From Streptomyces sp. CG1 (lineage in GTDB: Bacteria; Actinomycetota; Actinomycetes; Streptomycetales; Streptomycetaceae): 64,000 bases of DNA. Positions 25,616 to 33,401 of this stretch are shown one piece after another (positions within the stretch are counted from its first letter, which is position 1; each line of letters starts with the position of its first letter). The position numbers were made by a program, and so were the translations under genes. The notes beneath the pieces were generated by a model. The model searched no databases and was not told where the DNA came from. It saw nothing but the letters and a program-made list of their open reading frames with translations. The stretch is from the NCBI RefSeq assembly GCF_041080625.1, contig NZ_CP163518.1, forward strand, positions 4,464,001-4,528,000, given 5' to 3'.

Positions 25616-27121
25616 CTGACTGTTCACCATCTCAACCAGCTCTTGCTCGTCTGCTCCGTGGTCCTGCTCGTCGCCGTCGCGGCCGTACGGATCTCCTCCC
25701 GCAGCGGGCTCCCCAGCCTGCTCGTCTACCTGGCGATCGGCGTCCTGATGGGCCAGGACGGCCTCGGCGAGATCCATTTCAACAGCGCCGCGGCGACCCA
25801 GGTCATGGGGTACGCGGCCCTGGTCGTGATCCTCGCCGAGGGCGGTCTCGGCACGAAGTGGAAGGAGATCAAGCCGGTCCTGTCGTCCGCCTCGGTCCTG
25901 GCGACCCTCGGCGTCGCCGTCAGCGTGGGTGTCACCGCGGCCGGCGCGCACTACCTGGTCGGGCTGGAGTGGCGGCAGGCGCTCATCATCGGCGCGGTGG
26001 TGTCGTCGACGGACGCGGCGGCGGTCTTCTCGGTGCTGCGCAAAGTTCCGCTCCCCGCGCGCGTGACGGGCACGCTGGAGGCGGAGTCCGGATTCAACGA
26101 CGCCCCGGTGGTCATCCTGGTCGTCGCCTTCTCCACGGCCGGCCCGGTCGAGCACTGGTACGTCCTGCTGGGCGAGATAGCCCTGGAGCTGGCCATCGGC
26201 GCGGCCATAGGTCTCGCGGTGGGCTGGTTCGGCTCCTGGGGGCTCAAGCACGTGGCCCTGCCCGCCTCCGGCCTCTACCCGATCGCGGTCATGGCGATCG
26301 CCGTGACCGCGTACGCCGCCGGCGCTCTGGCGCACGGCAGCGGCTTCCTGGCCGTCTACCTGGCCTCGATGATGCTCGGCAACGCCAAGCTCCCGCACTG
26401 GCCCGCCACGCGCGGCTTCGCCGAGGGACTCGGCTGGATCGCCCAGATCGGCATGTTCGTCCTGCTCGGCCTGCTGGTCACCCCGCACGAGCTGGGCGAC
26501 GACGTCTGGCCCGCTCTCGTCATCGGGCTGATCCTGACCATGGTGGCCCGGCCGCTGAGCGTGGTGCTCAGCCTGGCGCCGTTCCGCGTGCCGTGGCAGG
26601 AGCAGACGCTGATGTCCTGGGCCGGACTGCGCGGCGCCGTGCCCATCATCCTGGCCACCATCCCGATGGTGAACGGCGTCGCCGACAGCCGTCGTATCTT
26701 CAACATCGTCTTCGTCCTGGTCGTGGTCTACACCCTGGTCCAGGGGCCGACCCTGCCCTGGCTGGCGCGCATGCTGCGCCTGGGCGAGGAGGGCGAGGCC
26801 TCCGACCTCGGCATCGAGTCGGCGCCTCTGGAGCGGCTGCGCGGGCACCTGCTGTCCATCTCGATCCCCGAGGGCTCCCGGATGCACGGCGTGGAGGTCA
26901 GCGAGCTGCGCCTGCCGCCCGGCGCCGCCGTCACCCTCATCGTCCGCGAAGAAAAATCGTTTGTTCCGCTGCCTACGACCGTGCTGCGCCAAGACGACGA
27001 ACTGCTCGTCGTCGCCACCGACCCGGTGCGCGACGCGGCGGAGCGACGCCTTCGCGCGGTCGCCCACGGCGGCAAGCTGGCAGGCTGGCTGGGGGCGAAC
27101 GGGGCGGGCCGTTCGCGTTAG
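25616..27121 (+). CDS. Cation/proton antiporter with RCK_C domain (NhaP2-like)
   Basis: A 501-residue CPA-type antiporter with about 12-13 membrane segments (first LLLVCSVVLLVAVAAVRI). Family motifs include SSTDAAAVFSVLR (substrate-binding Asp), EAESGFNDAPVVILV and the AGLRGAVPIILA loop. After the last span, residues about 415-490 form an RCK C-terminal (TrkA_C-like) regulatory domain. The start is decided by AAGGAAGGG about 7 bases before CTG 25616 (MTVHHLNQLLL); upstream in-frame GTG codons would give an Arg-rich tail before the first span. Expected role: K+ or Na+ efflux and pH homeostasis. Confidence 0.87.
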   Translation: MTVHHLNQLLLVCSVVLLVAVAAVRISSRSGLPSLLVYLAIGVLMGQDGLGEIHFNSAAATQVMGYAALVVILAEGGLGTKWKEIKPVLSSASVLATLGVAVSVGVTAAGAHYLVGLEWRQALIIGAVVSSTDAAAVFSVLRKVPLPARVTGTLEAESGFNDAPVVILVVAFSTAGPVEHWYVLLGEIALELAIGAAIGLAVGWFGSWGLKHVALPASGLYPIAVMAIAVTAYAAGALAHGSGFLAVYLASMMLGNAKLPHWPATRGFAEGLGWIAQIGMFVLLGLLVTPHELGDDVWPALVIGLILTMVARPLSVVLSLAPFRVPWQEQTLMSWAGLRGAVPIILATIPMVNGVADSRRIFNIVFVLVVVYTLVQGPTLPWLARMLRLGEEGEASDLGIESAPLERLRGHLLSISIPEGSRMHGVEVSELRLPPGAAVTLIVREEKSFVPLPTTVLRQDDELLVVATDPVRDAAERRLRAVAHGGKLAGWLGANGAGRSR

Positions 27122-27421
27122 GGGCTCTTCTCCCAGGGTTTCATATCCTGATGCCAGGGTTCACATCCCGTGAATTCCCAGGTGCCCACGCCCATGGTGC
27201 TCGTTTTCACAGCCGAGGAAGGCAGCGCTCCCTGTACCATGAAGGCGCACCCTGATCGAACCAACTCTGCCTGACGCAGAGCTGGCGCGACCGTATGGCG
27301 GCCGCATCGCCCCCACCCCGCAGTGGGCGCCGGCATCTACCGCAGTCCGCGCAAGAGGACAGCTCTCGGCGCCTTGGCCCATTCCAGGCCCGCGCTACCA
27401 GGCGGCAGAAAGGCACGGGCC

Positions 27422-28720
27422 GTGGTATCCACGGTCACCACCACCGAGCCGGAGAAGACCTCCCCGGCCTCGTCCCGCCCAGGATACGGACAGCTGCTGC
27501 GCACCCGCGGCGCCTGGACCTTCCTGCTCCCCGGCTTCGCGGCGCGCCAGCCGTTCGCGATGCTCACCCTCTCCATCGTGCTGCTGGTCCAGCACACCAC
27601 CGGGTCATACGGCACCGCGGGCGCCACCGCGGCCGTCACGGGTGTCTCCATGGCGCTGTTCGCGCCGTACAGCGGCCGCCTCGCCGATCGCTACGGCCAG
27701 CGCGCCGTGCTGATGCCCGGTGTTCTGGTGCACACGGCCTCGGGCCTGTCGCTGACGGCGCTCGCACTGGCACACGCGCCCCTGTGGGCACTGTTCCTGG
27801 CGGCCGTCCCTACCGGCGCTTCGGTGCCGCAGGTCGGCCCCATGGTGCGTGCCCGCTGGGGCGTGAAGCTGCAGGGCTCACCCCTGATGACCACCGCGGC
27901 GGCTTTCGAGTCGGTCACCGACGAGCTGACCTTCGTCTTCGGCCCGCTGCTGGCGACCGCGCTGTGCACCACCGTGACGCCGGCGGCAGGCCTGGTCACG
28001 GAGGGCGCGCTGACCCTCGTCGGCGGTCTGCTGTTCGCCGCGCAGAAGGGCACGCAACCGCCGGTGACCGGTGAAAGCGGGCACGCGCGCGTGCAGCACG
28101 CCTCCGCGCTGCGCGTGCCGGGCGTGCGCGTACTGGTCGTGACCTTCCTCGGTATCGGCACCGTATTCGGCGGCATGCAGGTGTCGCTGGCGGCGTTCAC
28201 GGAGTCGATCGGCGAACCCGGCCTGAACGGCGTCCTGTACGGCGTCTTCGCCGCCGGAAACATGCTGTCCGGCATCGTTTGCGGCGCGATCGCCTGGAAG
28301 ACCGCTCCCCAGCGTCGCCTGGTCGTCGGCTACACGGCGCTCGCGATCATCGCGTCCGCCCTGTGGACGGCGCACTCGGTGCTGCTGCTCGCCGGGCTCG
28401 GCCTGCTGGTCGGTATGTGCATCGCGCCGGCACTGATCACCGGCTACACGCTGGTCGAAGGCCTGGTCCCGGCCGGTGCCCGCACGGAGGCCTTTACCTG
28501 GCTGACCGGCGCGGTCGCACTCGGGCAGGCGGCCGCCGTCACAGTCGCCGGACAGCTGGAGGACCGGCTGTGGGACGGCGCGGGATTCCTGGTGCCGATG
28601 GCCGGCACAGTGCTCGCGCTGGCGACCCTGCTGACGCAGCGGTCGAGGCTGGTGCCGCGGCAGCAGAACCGTACCGTCGCACGTGGCGTCGGTCACCGCG
28701 TGCCGGTGACGGTGGACTGA
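27422..28720 (+). CDS. MFS transporter
   Basis: A 432-residue 12-span permease. The MFS loop motif appears as GRLADRYGQRAVLM between spans 2 and 3. GTG 27422 (MVSTVTTTEPEK) has AAAGG at a suitable distance; upstream codons in frame look non-coding. The 300 bp before it contain no gene except a possible 11-codon leader (27239-27274). The substrate is unknown; the overall form resembles putative sugar or drug exporters. Confidence 0.85.
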   Translation: MVSTVTTTEPEKTSPASSRPGYGQLLRTRGAWTFLLPGFAARQPFAMLTLSIVLLVQHTTGSYGTAGATAAVTGVSMALFAPYSGRLADRYGQRAVLMPGVLVHTASGLSLTALALAHAPLWALFLAAVPTGASVPQVGPMVRARWGVKLQGSPLMTTAAAFESVTDELTFVFGPLLATALCTTVTPAAGLVTEGALTLVGGLLFAAQKGTQPPVTGESGHARVQHASALRVPGVRVLVVTFLGIGTVFGGMQVSLAAFTESIGEPGLNGVLYGVFAAGNMLSGIVCGAIAWKTAPQRRLVVGYTALAIIASALWTAHSVLLLAGLGLLVGMCIAPALITGYTLVEGLVPAGARTEAFTWLTGAVALGQAAAVTVAGQLEDRLWDGAGFLVPMAGTVLALATLLTQRSRLVPRQQNRTVARGVGHRVPVTVD

Positions 28721-28726
28721 TCCCCG

Positions 28727-28752
28727 GGAATGCGTCACTATGGACCGTCGTT
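28727..28752 (+). promoter_or_regulatory. SigR-type promoter of ruc (GGAAT-N18-GTT)
   Basis: GGAAT at 28727-28731, an 18-base spacer and GTT at 28750-28752 match the SigR (thiol-stress sigma) consensus exactly. The start codon is 36 bp downstream of the -10 element. Confidence 0.8.
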
Positions 28753-28777
28753 AGCACTCATTAAGTGAGAGTGCCAG
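28751..28777 (+). promoter_or_regulatory. CIRCE-like operator (HrcA site)
   Basis: TTAGCACTC-N9-GAGTGCCAG against the CIRCE consensus TTAGCACTC-N9-GAGTGCTAA: the left arm is perfect and the right arm has two mismatches that coincide with the ribosome binding site. It overlaps the -10 element and expected start point of the SigR promoter. Confidence 0.78.
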
Positions 28778-28787
28778 GAGGAAGACA

Positions 28788-29078
28788 GTGCCGACCTACC
28801 AGTACCAGTGCACCGAGTGCGGCGAGGGCCTCGAGGCGGTGCAGAAGTTCACCGATGACGCCCTGACCGAGTGCCCCAGCTGCGGTGGCCGCCTCAAGAA
28901 GGTGTTCTCCGCGGTCGGTATCGTCTTCAAGGGCTCCGGCTTCTACCGCAACGACTCCCGTGGCTCCACGTCGAGCAGCAGCCCGGCGTCGAAGTCGTCG
29001 ACCACGTCGTCGGCCGGCTCCTCCTCTTCCGACTCGAAGCCGTCCTCGTCGAGCTCCGCCAGCAGCTCCGCGGCCTGA
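28788..29078 (+). CDS. ruc: FmdB-family zinc-ribbon protein, homolog of redox chaperone Ruc
   Basis: A 96-residue protein. The N-terminal zinc ribbon has two Cys pairs (CTEC and CPSC) in YQYQCTECGEGLEAVQKF. The C-terminal 40 residues are a disordered Ser-rich tail. The GTG start at 28788 has AGGAGG upstream. Size, zinc ribbon plus disordered tail, linkage with 5-FCL, galU, moeA, rimJ and mscL, and the CIRCE operator all match mycobacterial Rv0991c (Ruc), a chaperone activated when its zinc cysteines are oxidised. The SigR-type promoter adds thiol-stress control. Confidence 0.82.
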   Translation: MPTYQYQCTECGEGLEAVQKFTDDALTECPSCGGRLKKVFSAVGIVFKGSGFYRNDSRGSTSSSSPASKSSTTSSAGSSSSDSKPSSSSSASSSAA

Positions 29079-29091
29079 CAACTCTTCCCCG

Positions 29092-29119
29092 GACCCTGCC
29101 GTCGTACGACGGCAGGGTC
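29092..29119 (+). terminator. 28-bp perfect palindrome terminator of ruc
   Basis: GACCCTGCCGTCG and its exact complement around a TA centre, 14 bp after the ruc stop codon. Confidence 0.85.
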
Positions 29120-29177
29120 TTCGGCGTTCAACGGCACCGGCTCCCCCTCCGTTTTGCCGCCCGCTAGTGTGCTGGTC

Positions 29178-30011
29178 ATGGCGAACGCAGAAATCGGCGT
29201 AATCGGCGGTTCAGGCTTCTACTCGTTCCTCGACGACGTGGCCGAGGTCCAGGTGGACACCCCGTACGGGCCGCCCAGCGACTCCCTCTTCTTCGGCGAG
29301 ATCGCCGGCCGGAGGGTCGCCTTCCTGCCCCGACACGGCCGCGGCCACCACCTGCCGCCGCATCGCATCAACTACCGCGCCAACCTGTGGGCGCTCCGCT
29401 CCGTCGGTGTACGGCAGGTTCTCGGCCCCTGTGCGGTGGGCGGACTGCGGGCCGAGTACGGCCCCGGCACCCTGCTGGTGCCGGACCAGTTCGCGGACCG
29501 TACGAAGTCCCGGGCGCAGACGTACTTCGACGGGTTGCCGCGTCCCGACGGCACCGTGCCGAACGTCGTGCACGTGTCCATGGCCGACCCGTACTGCCCT
29601 ACCGGGCGGACGGTCGCTCTGAAGGCCGCCCGGGGGCGGGACTGGGAACCGGTGGACGGCGGCACGCTGGTCGTGGTCGAGGGGCCGCGCTTCTCGACGC
29701 GCGCGGAATCGTTGTGGCACCAGGCGCAGGGCTGGTCGGTCGTGGGCATGACCGGTCACCCCGAAGCGGCGCTCGCCCGGGAACTGGAGCTGTGCTACAC
29801 GTCGCTGACCCTGGTCACCGACCTGGACGCCGGCGCCGAGACCGGCGAGGGCGTCTCGCACGAAGAGGTGCTGCAGGTCTTCGCGGCGAACGTGGACCGG
29901 CTGCGCGGCGTGCTGTTCGACGCGGTGGCGGCACTGCCGGAGACCGGGGCGCGGAACTGTCTGTGCGTGAACGCACTCGGCGGGATGGATCCGGGCTTCG
30001 AGCTGCCGTAA
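29178..30011 (+). CDS. S-methyl-5'-thioadenosine phosphorylase / purine nucleoside phosphorylase
   Basis: A 277-residue MTAP/PNP-family enzyme that cleaves methylthioadenosine (or a related nucleoside) with phosphate. Motifs: IGVIGGSGFY at the N-terminus, PRHGRGHHLPPHRINYRANLWAL (phosphate and base contacts) and VVEGPRFSTRAES. The ATG at 29178 gives the usual N-terminus; no strong Shine-Dalgarno is seen, and TAGTGT lies just upstream, so a short or absent leader is possible. Confidence 0.88.
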   Translation: MANAEIGVIGGSGFYSFLDDVAEVQVDTPYGPPSDSLFFGEIAGRRVAFLPRHGRGHHLPPHRINYRANLWALRSVGVRQVLGPCAVGGLRAEYGPGTLLVPDQFADRTKSRAQTYFDGLPRPDGTVPNVVHVSMADPYCPTGRTVALKAARGRDWEPVDGGTLVVVEGPRFSTRAESLWHQAQGWSVVGMTGHPEAALARELELCYTSLTLVTDLDAGAETGEGVSHEEVLQVFAANVDRLRGVLFDAVAALPETGARNCLCVNALGGMDPGFELP

Positions 30012-30257
30012 CGCACGCGTGAGAAGTTCCCGCGGTGCTGTGCACAAACTCCGCGTGGTCAGGCACCGCGTTGTCAGGCACCCTGTGGACAAACAGCGGA
30101 CGAGGCAGACGAGTCGGTGGACAACCACGCGGAATTCCCCGTTCGGGTGGGCGAGTTGTCCACATCCCGCCCGTGAGCCACCGGCCCCGGCGGGATTCGG
30201 CGCGAGGCCTCATCGTGGCATCGCAAGCCGAATTCCTCGTCGCAGGCGGTGATTCCC
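30012..30257. other. Intergenic region, candidate promoter only
   Basis: A 246-bp gap. It holds a duplicated GTCAGGCACCG-like stretch near 30060-30080 and GGAAT-N19-GTT at 30131-30157, a weak SigR-like match with spacing one base longer than consensus. Confidence 0.35.
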
Positions 30258-30926
30258 ATGCCTCGGTCCTCGTCATCCTCGAATCCGTCCCCGACTTCGC
30301 CCTGGCTCTCTTCTCCCTTTCCTTCTTCTCCGCTTCCCCCTTCGCCGCGCTCTCGCCCCTCTCCCTCTCCCACCAGCTCTCCCTCCCCCCTTCCCCTCCG
30401 GCTCCCGCGCCCGCTGGGCACGGACGCCCCCGCGACCTGTGAGGTTCCGCAGTTCCCTCCGGTGCGCGTACGCGGCGGGCGTTACCAGCTGCAGCGGCTC
30501 GTACGGCACCGCAGGCGGGCCATCGCGGCCGGCCTCGCGGTGACCGCGGCGGCACTCGTCGCCGCGGGGCCGCGCGCCGCGCCCGAACCGCACCGCGCGG
30601 AACAGGCCCGTGGTCACCCGGTCACAGAGCCCGTACGCCGGCACGCGGCCGTGGAGACGGTGACGGCGCCGGTGCGGATCGCCGATGCGGCCACGGTCCG
30701 GCTCCTACGCCCCGGCGACCGCGTCGACGTGATCGCCGCCGAGGACCCCTCGGCCGGGGGCGTCGCGCGGGTGCTCGCGCGCGGTGTACGGGTGACCAAG
30801 GTGCCCGAGCCCGTGGAGGGCGGAACCGAGAGCGGGGCGCTGGTCGTGCTGTCGGTGCCGCGCGCCACGGCGGCTCGGCTCGTCGGCGCGAGCGCCACGG
30901 CACGCCTGGCGGTGACGCTGTGCTGA
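30258..30926 (+). CDS. CpaB/RcpC-like SAF-domain protein, membrane anchored
   Basis: A 222-residue protein. The N-terminal 50 or so residues are Ser/Pro-rich and coded by a pyrimidine-rich tract. An Arg-rich segment and one membrane span (AIAAGLAVTAAALVAAG) follow, then a SAF-like domain (TVRLLRPGDRVDVIAAED, VARGVRVTKVP, VVLSVPRATAARLVGAS) as in Flp-pilus assembly protein CpaB/RcpC. Start taken at ATG 30258; a GTG three codons upstream is possible. No other pilus gene is nearby, so an envelope or periplasmic role is only inferred. mscL follows at 139 bp. Confidence 0.68.
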   Translation: MPRSSSSSNPSPTSPWLSSPFPSSPLPPSPRSRPSPSPTSSPSPLPLRLPRPLGTDAPATCEVPQFPPVRVRGGRYQLQRLVRHRRRAIAAGLAVTAAALVAAGPRAAPEPHRAEQARGHPVTEPVRRHAAVETVTAPVRIADAATVRLLRPGDRVDVIAAEDPSAGGVARVLARGVRVTKVPEPVEGGTESGALVVLSVPRATAARLVGASATARLAVTLC

Positions 30927-31064
30927 ACCGACTCGGACACTTTCTCGGCGACTTGCTGTCAAGTCGCCGGATCGAGCGACCACACTGGACACAATGGCGC
31001 CACCGTGCCGTAGGTTGCGGAGCGTTTCGTTCCACAACCTGTGCATGCGAGGAGAGTCCCCTAG

Positions 31065-31523
31065 GTGAGCGCGAAGCAGGAATCGAGCGTCTGGCAGGGC
31101 TTCAAGGCCTTCCTGATGCGCGGCAACGTCGTCGATCTGGCAGTCGCGGTGGTCATCGGAGCCGCGTTCACGAACATCGTGAACTCGGTGGTGAAGGGGA
31201 TCATCAACCCGCTGGTCGGCGCGATCGGCACACAGAACCTGGACAACTACAGCACGTGTCTCAGCCCCTCGTGCAAGGGGACGCACGGCATCCAGCTGAT
31301 GTGGGGCTCCGTCCTCGGCGCCACCCTGACCTTCGTGATCACGGCCACGGTGGTGTACTTCCTGATGGTGCTGCCGATGTCCAGGTACCTGGCGCGGCAG
31401 GAGACCCGCAAGAAGGAGCGCCTGGGCACACAGGAGGTCATCGAGGTGACCGAGCTGGAGGTACTCAAGGAGATCCGCGACGCCTTGGTCGCGCAGCGCG
31501 GTTCTGGGCACGACGAGCGCTAG
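31065..31523 (+). CDS. mscL: Large-conductance mechanosensitive channel
   Basis: A 152-residue channel that releases solutes under hypo-osmotic shock. The N-terminal helix and first span (FKAFLMRGNVVDLAVAVVIG), the gate-region AAFTNIVNSVVKGIINPL, a periplasmic loop with two cysteines (CLSPSCKG) and the second span (LTFVITATVVYFLMVLPM) are all seen. The GTG at 31065 has GGAG upstream. The C-terminal cytoplasmic helix is charged. Confidence 0.95.
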   Translation: MSAKQESSVWQGFKAFLMRGNVVDLAVAVVIGAAFTNIVNSVVKGIINPLVGAIGTQNLDNYSTCLSPSCKGTHGIQLMWGSVLGATLTFVITATVVYFLMVLPMSRYLARQETRKKERLGTQEVIEVTELEVLKEIRDALVAQRGSGHDER

Positions 31524-31542
31524 CCGCGCTCCTGCACACGGC

Positions 31543-31719
31543 TCAGAGGTGGTGGGGCGGCTTCTCGTCGAGGAAGCGCTTCAGGTCGGCGGCGCTGTCG
31601 CCGTCCGTGCGCTCGCCCCAGCCGCGATCGGTGTCGTCCGAGGACTGCTGGTCCAGCGGGTCGTCGAAGACCAGCGCGGGCTTCGGATCGCTGGGCTCGG
31701 ATTCGGGGGCGGTGCTCAT
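31543..31719 (-). CDS. Small acidic conserved protein, 58 residues
   Basis: A short intact frame reading MSTAPESEPSDPKPALVFDD and ending FLDEKPPHHL. It has strong Streptomyces codon bias and is convergent with mscL, 20 bp from its stop. Rich in Asp/Glu/Pro, with no membrane segment or cysteine. I recognise it only as a conserved-looking hypothetical of the kind often placed after mscL; function unknown. Confidence 0.7.
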   Translation of the reverse strand: MSTAPESEPSDPKPALVFDDPLDQQSSDDTDRGWGERTDGDSAADLKRFLDEKPPHHL

Positions 31720-32073
31720 GCCCCAAGGGTACGGCCCTGGCCCGAGCGTCCGGGCGGAGCGGTCGCCGGAGGCGGAGTGCTCGTCCCCGGCGGAGTGCTC
31801 GACCCGGGCGCAGGCCGACCGTCCGCCCGAGCTGTCCGGAAATATCGGCGAGGATGCCGGCTCACACCGCGTGAAGGCCGTGGACGGTGAAGACGTTCCG
31901 GGCCGGGGCGGCCTGGTCGGCCGTGGGGCTCGGAGCGTCGGCGAGGGGGAACGGCATGCCGAAGGCCCCGGGCGCGAAGGGGCTGCCAGGCGCGGCGGCC
32001 GTCGTCCACGGCGAGGTCGGCGTCGTCGCGCATCTGACCTGGGGATACGTTCGGGACTTTAGACTCCCGCCAT
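31720..32073. other. Intergenic stretch with no convincing gene
   Basis: About 350 bp upstream of ltrA. Frames on both strands are open but Pro/Arg-rich and lack bias. A GGCGGAGTGCTCG direct repeat (about 31772-31800) is present. Nothing else is seen before the operator at 32074. Confidence 0.5.
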
Positions 32074-32091
32074 TTGTGAATCCGTTCACAA
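32074..32091 (+). promoter_or_regulatory. CRP-like palindrome upstream of ltrA
   Basis: TTGTGAA-TCCG-TTCACAA, a perfect 18-bp palindrome containing TGTGA-N6-TCACA, the CRP half-site arrangement. It ends 34 bp before the ltrA start. Confidence 0.6.
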
Positions 32092-32125
32092 GATTTTGGG
32101 GCGGTTTTCTGCTGTCCTGGGAGGC

Positions 32126-33364
32126 ATGACGTCGAGTTCGGCTCCGGCGCCCGCCTCGCCGGGCGCACCACAGTCCTCCGGACCGCTGCGGCGGCTCACC
32201 GCGCGCGGGCGCGACGAGGCGCACCGGGTCTCCTCGCCGCTAGAGCTCTTCTTCGACCTGTGCTTCGTCGTGGCGATCGCTCAGGCGGGTGGGCAACTGG
32301 TGCACGCCGTCGCCGAGGGGCATGCGGGCAACGGCATCCTCAACTACGCCATGCAGTTCTTCGCCATCTGGTGGGCCTGGATGAACTTCACCTGGTTCGC
32401 CTCGGCGTACGACAACGACGACGCGCTCTACCGGGTCGTCACCCTGGTGCAGATCGCCGGCGTCCTGGTGCTGGCCGCCGGAATCTCCCAGGCCTTTCAG
32501 CGTCACGACTACTTGGTGGTCTGGCTCGGCTACCTGATCATGCGGCTGGCGATGGCCGCGCAGTGGCTGAGAGCCGCGAGATCGGCCGAGGGTGCCGAGA
32601 GAACCATGGCGTTGCGGTACGCGTGCGGTGTGCTGCTGTGCCTGGTCGGCTGGCTCGGACTGGTGGTGTTGCCCGGGCCCGCGCGGCCCTGGGTGTTCCT
32701 CGTGATGGCGCTCGTGGAAATGTGCGTGCCGCTGTTCGCCGAGAAGAGCCACGAGACCGCCTGGCACCCCCACCACATCGCCGAACGGTACGGCCTGTTC
32801 ACCATCATCGTGCTCGGCGAGACGATCTCCGCGGCGACCGTGGCCGTGAAGTCGGCCGTGGACGAACACGACGCGCTGGGCCAGCTGCTCCCGATCGCGG
32901 CGGGCGGGCTCCTGATCGTCTTCTCCGCATGGTGGATCTACTTCGTTGTGCCCATCCACGGCCATCTGCGCTCCAACGGGCAGGCGTTCCTGTGGGGCTA
33001 CGGGCACTACCTGATCTTCGCCTCCGCCGCGGCGATCGGCGCCGGCCTGGAAGTGGCGGTGGAACACGCGGTCGGCAAGACCCATATCTCCACGCTGTCC
33101 GCGTCTGCGGCCGTGACGCTGCCCACGGCGCTGTATCTGCTGACCGTCTGGGCGCTCCACTCAAGGCACTTCAAGGTCGGCATCGCCCAGCAGCTGGTGC
33201 TGCCGGTCACGGCGCTGCTGGTGATCTGCTGCACCTTCCTGGGCGACCGGGCAGTGCTCGCGGCGGGGCTCGTGTCCGCGGCCGCGGTCGCGACCGGAGT
33301 GACACTGACGGCGCGTATGACCGGCCGGGAGCGCGCGGCGAGCGCCACCGTGTCGGCCGACTGA
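32126..33364 (+). CDS. Low temperature requirement protein A (LtrA family)
   Basis: A 412-residue membrane protein with about ten hydrophobic spans. Family features are SSPLELFFDLCFVVAIAQ at the start, FAIWWAWMNFTWFASAYDND and HIAERYGLFTIIVLGETI. The ATG at 32126 directly follows GGGAGG. LtrA proteins are known from a Listeria cold-sensitivity phenotype; their biochemical role is unclear. Confidence 0.9.
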   Translation: MTSSSAPAPASPGAPQSSGPLRRLTARGRDEAHRVSSPLELFFDLCFVVAIAQAGGQLVHAVAEGHAGNGILNYAMQFFAIWWAWMNFTWFASAYDNDDALYRVVTLVQIAGVLVLAAGISQAFQRHDYLVVWLGYLIMRLAMAAQWLRAARSAEGAERTMALRYACGVLLCLVGWLGLVVLPGPARPWVFLVMALVEMCVPLFAEKSHETAWHPHHIAERYGLFTIIVLGETISAATVAVKSAVDEHDALGQLLPIAAGGLLIVFSAWWIYFVVPIHGHLRSNGQAFLWGYGHYLIFASAAAIGAGLEVAVEHAVGKTHISTLSASAAVTLPTALYLLTVWALHSRHFKVGIAQQLVLPVTALLVICCTFLGDRAVLAAGLVSAAAVATGVTLTARMTGRERAASATVSAD

Positions 33365-33401
33365 GTCCTCTGCGGCGCCTGAACGGGCGAGACTGGCGTC
33401 C

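Noticed and set aside
30131..30157. GGAAT-N19-GTT as a third SigR promoter
   Set aside because: The spacer is one base longer than the exact matches at ruc and hrdD, and the downstream gene has no known link to thiol stress; kept only as a weak candidate.
31716..32224. Minus-strand frames upstream of ltrA
   Set aside because: Pro/Arg-rich, no ribosome site, and they overlap the ltrA promoter palindrome and start.
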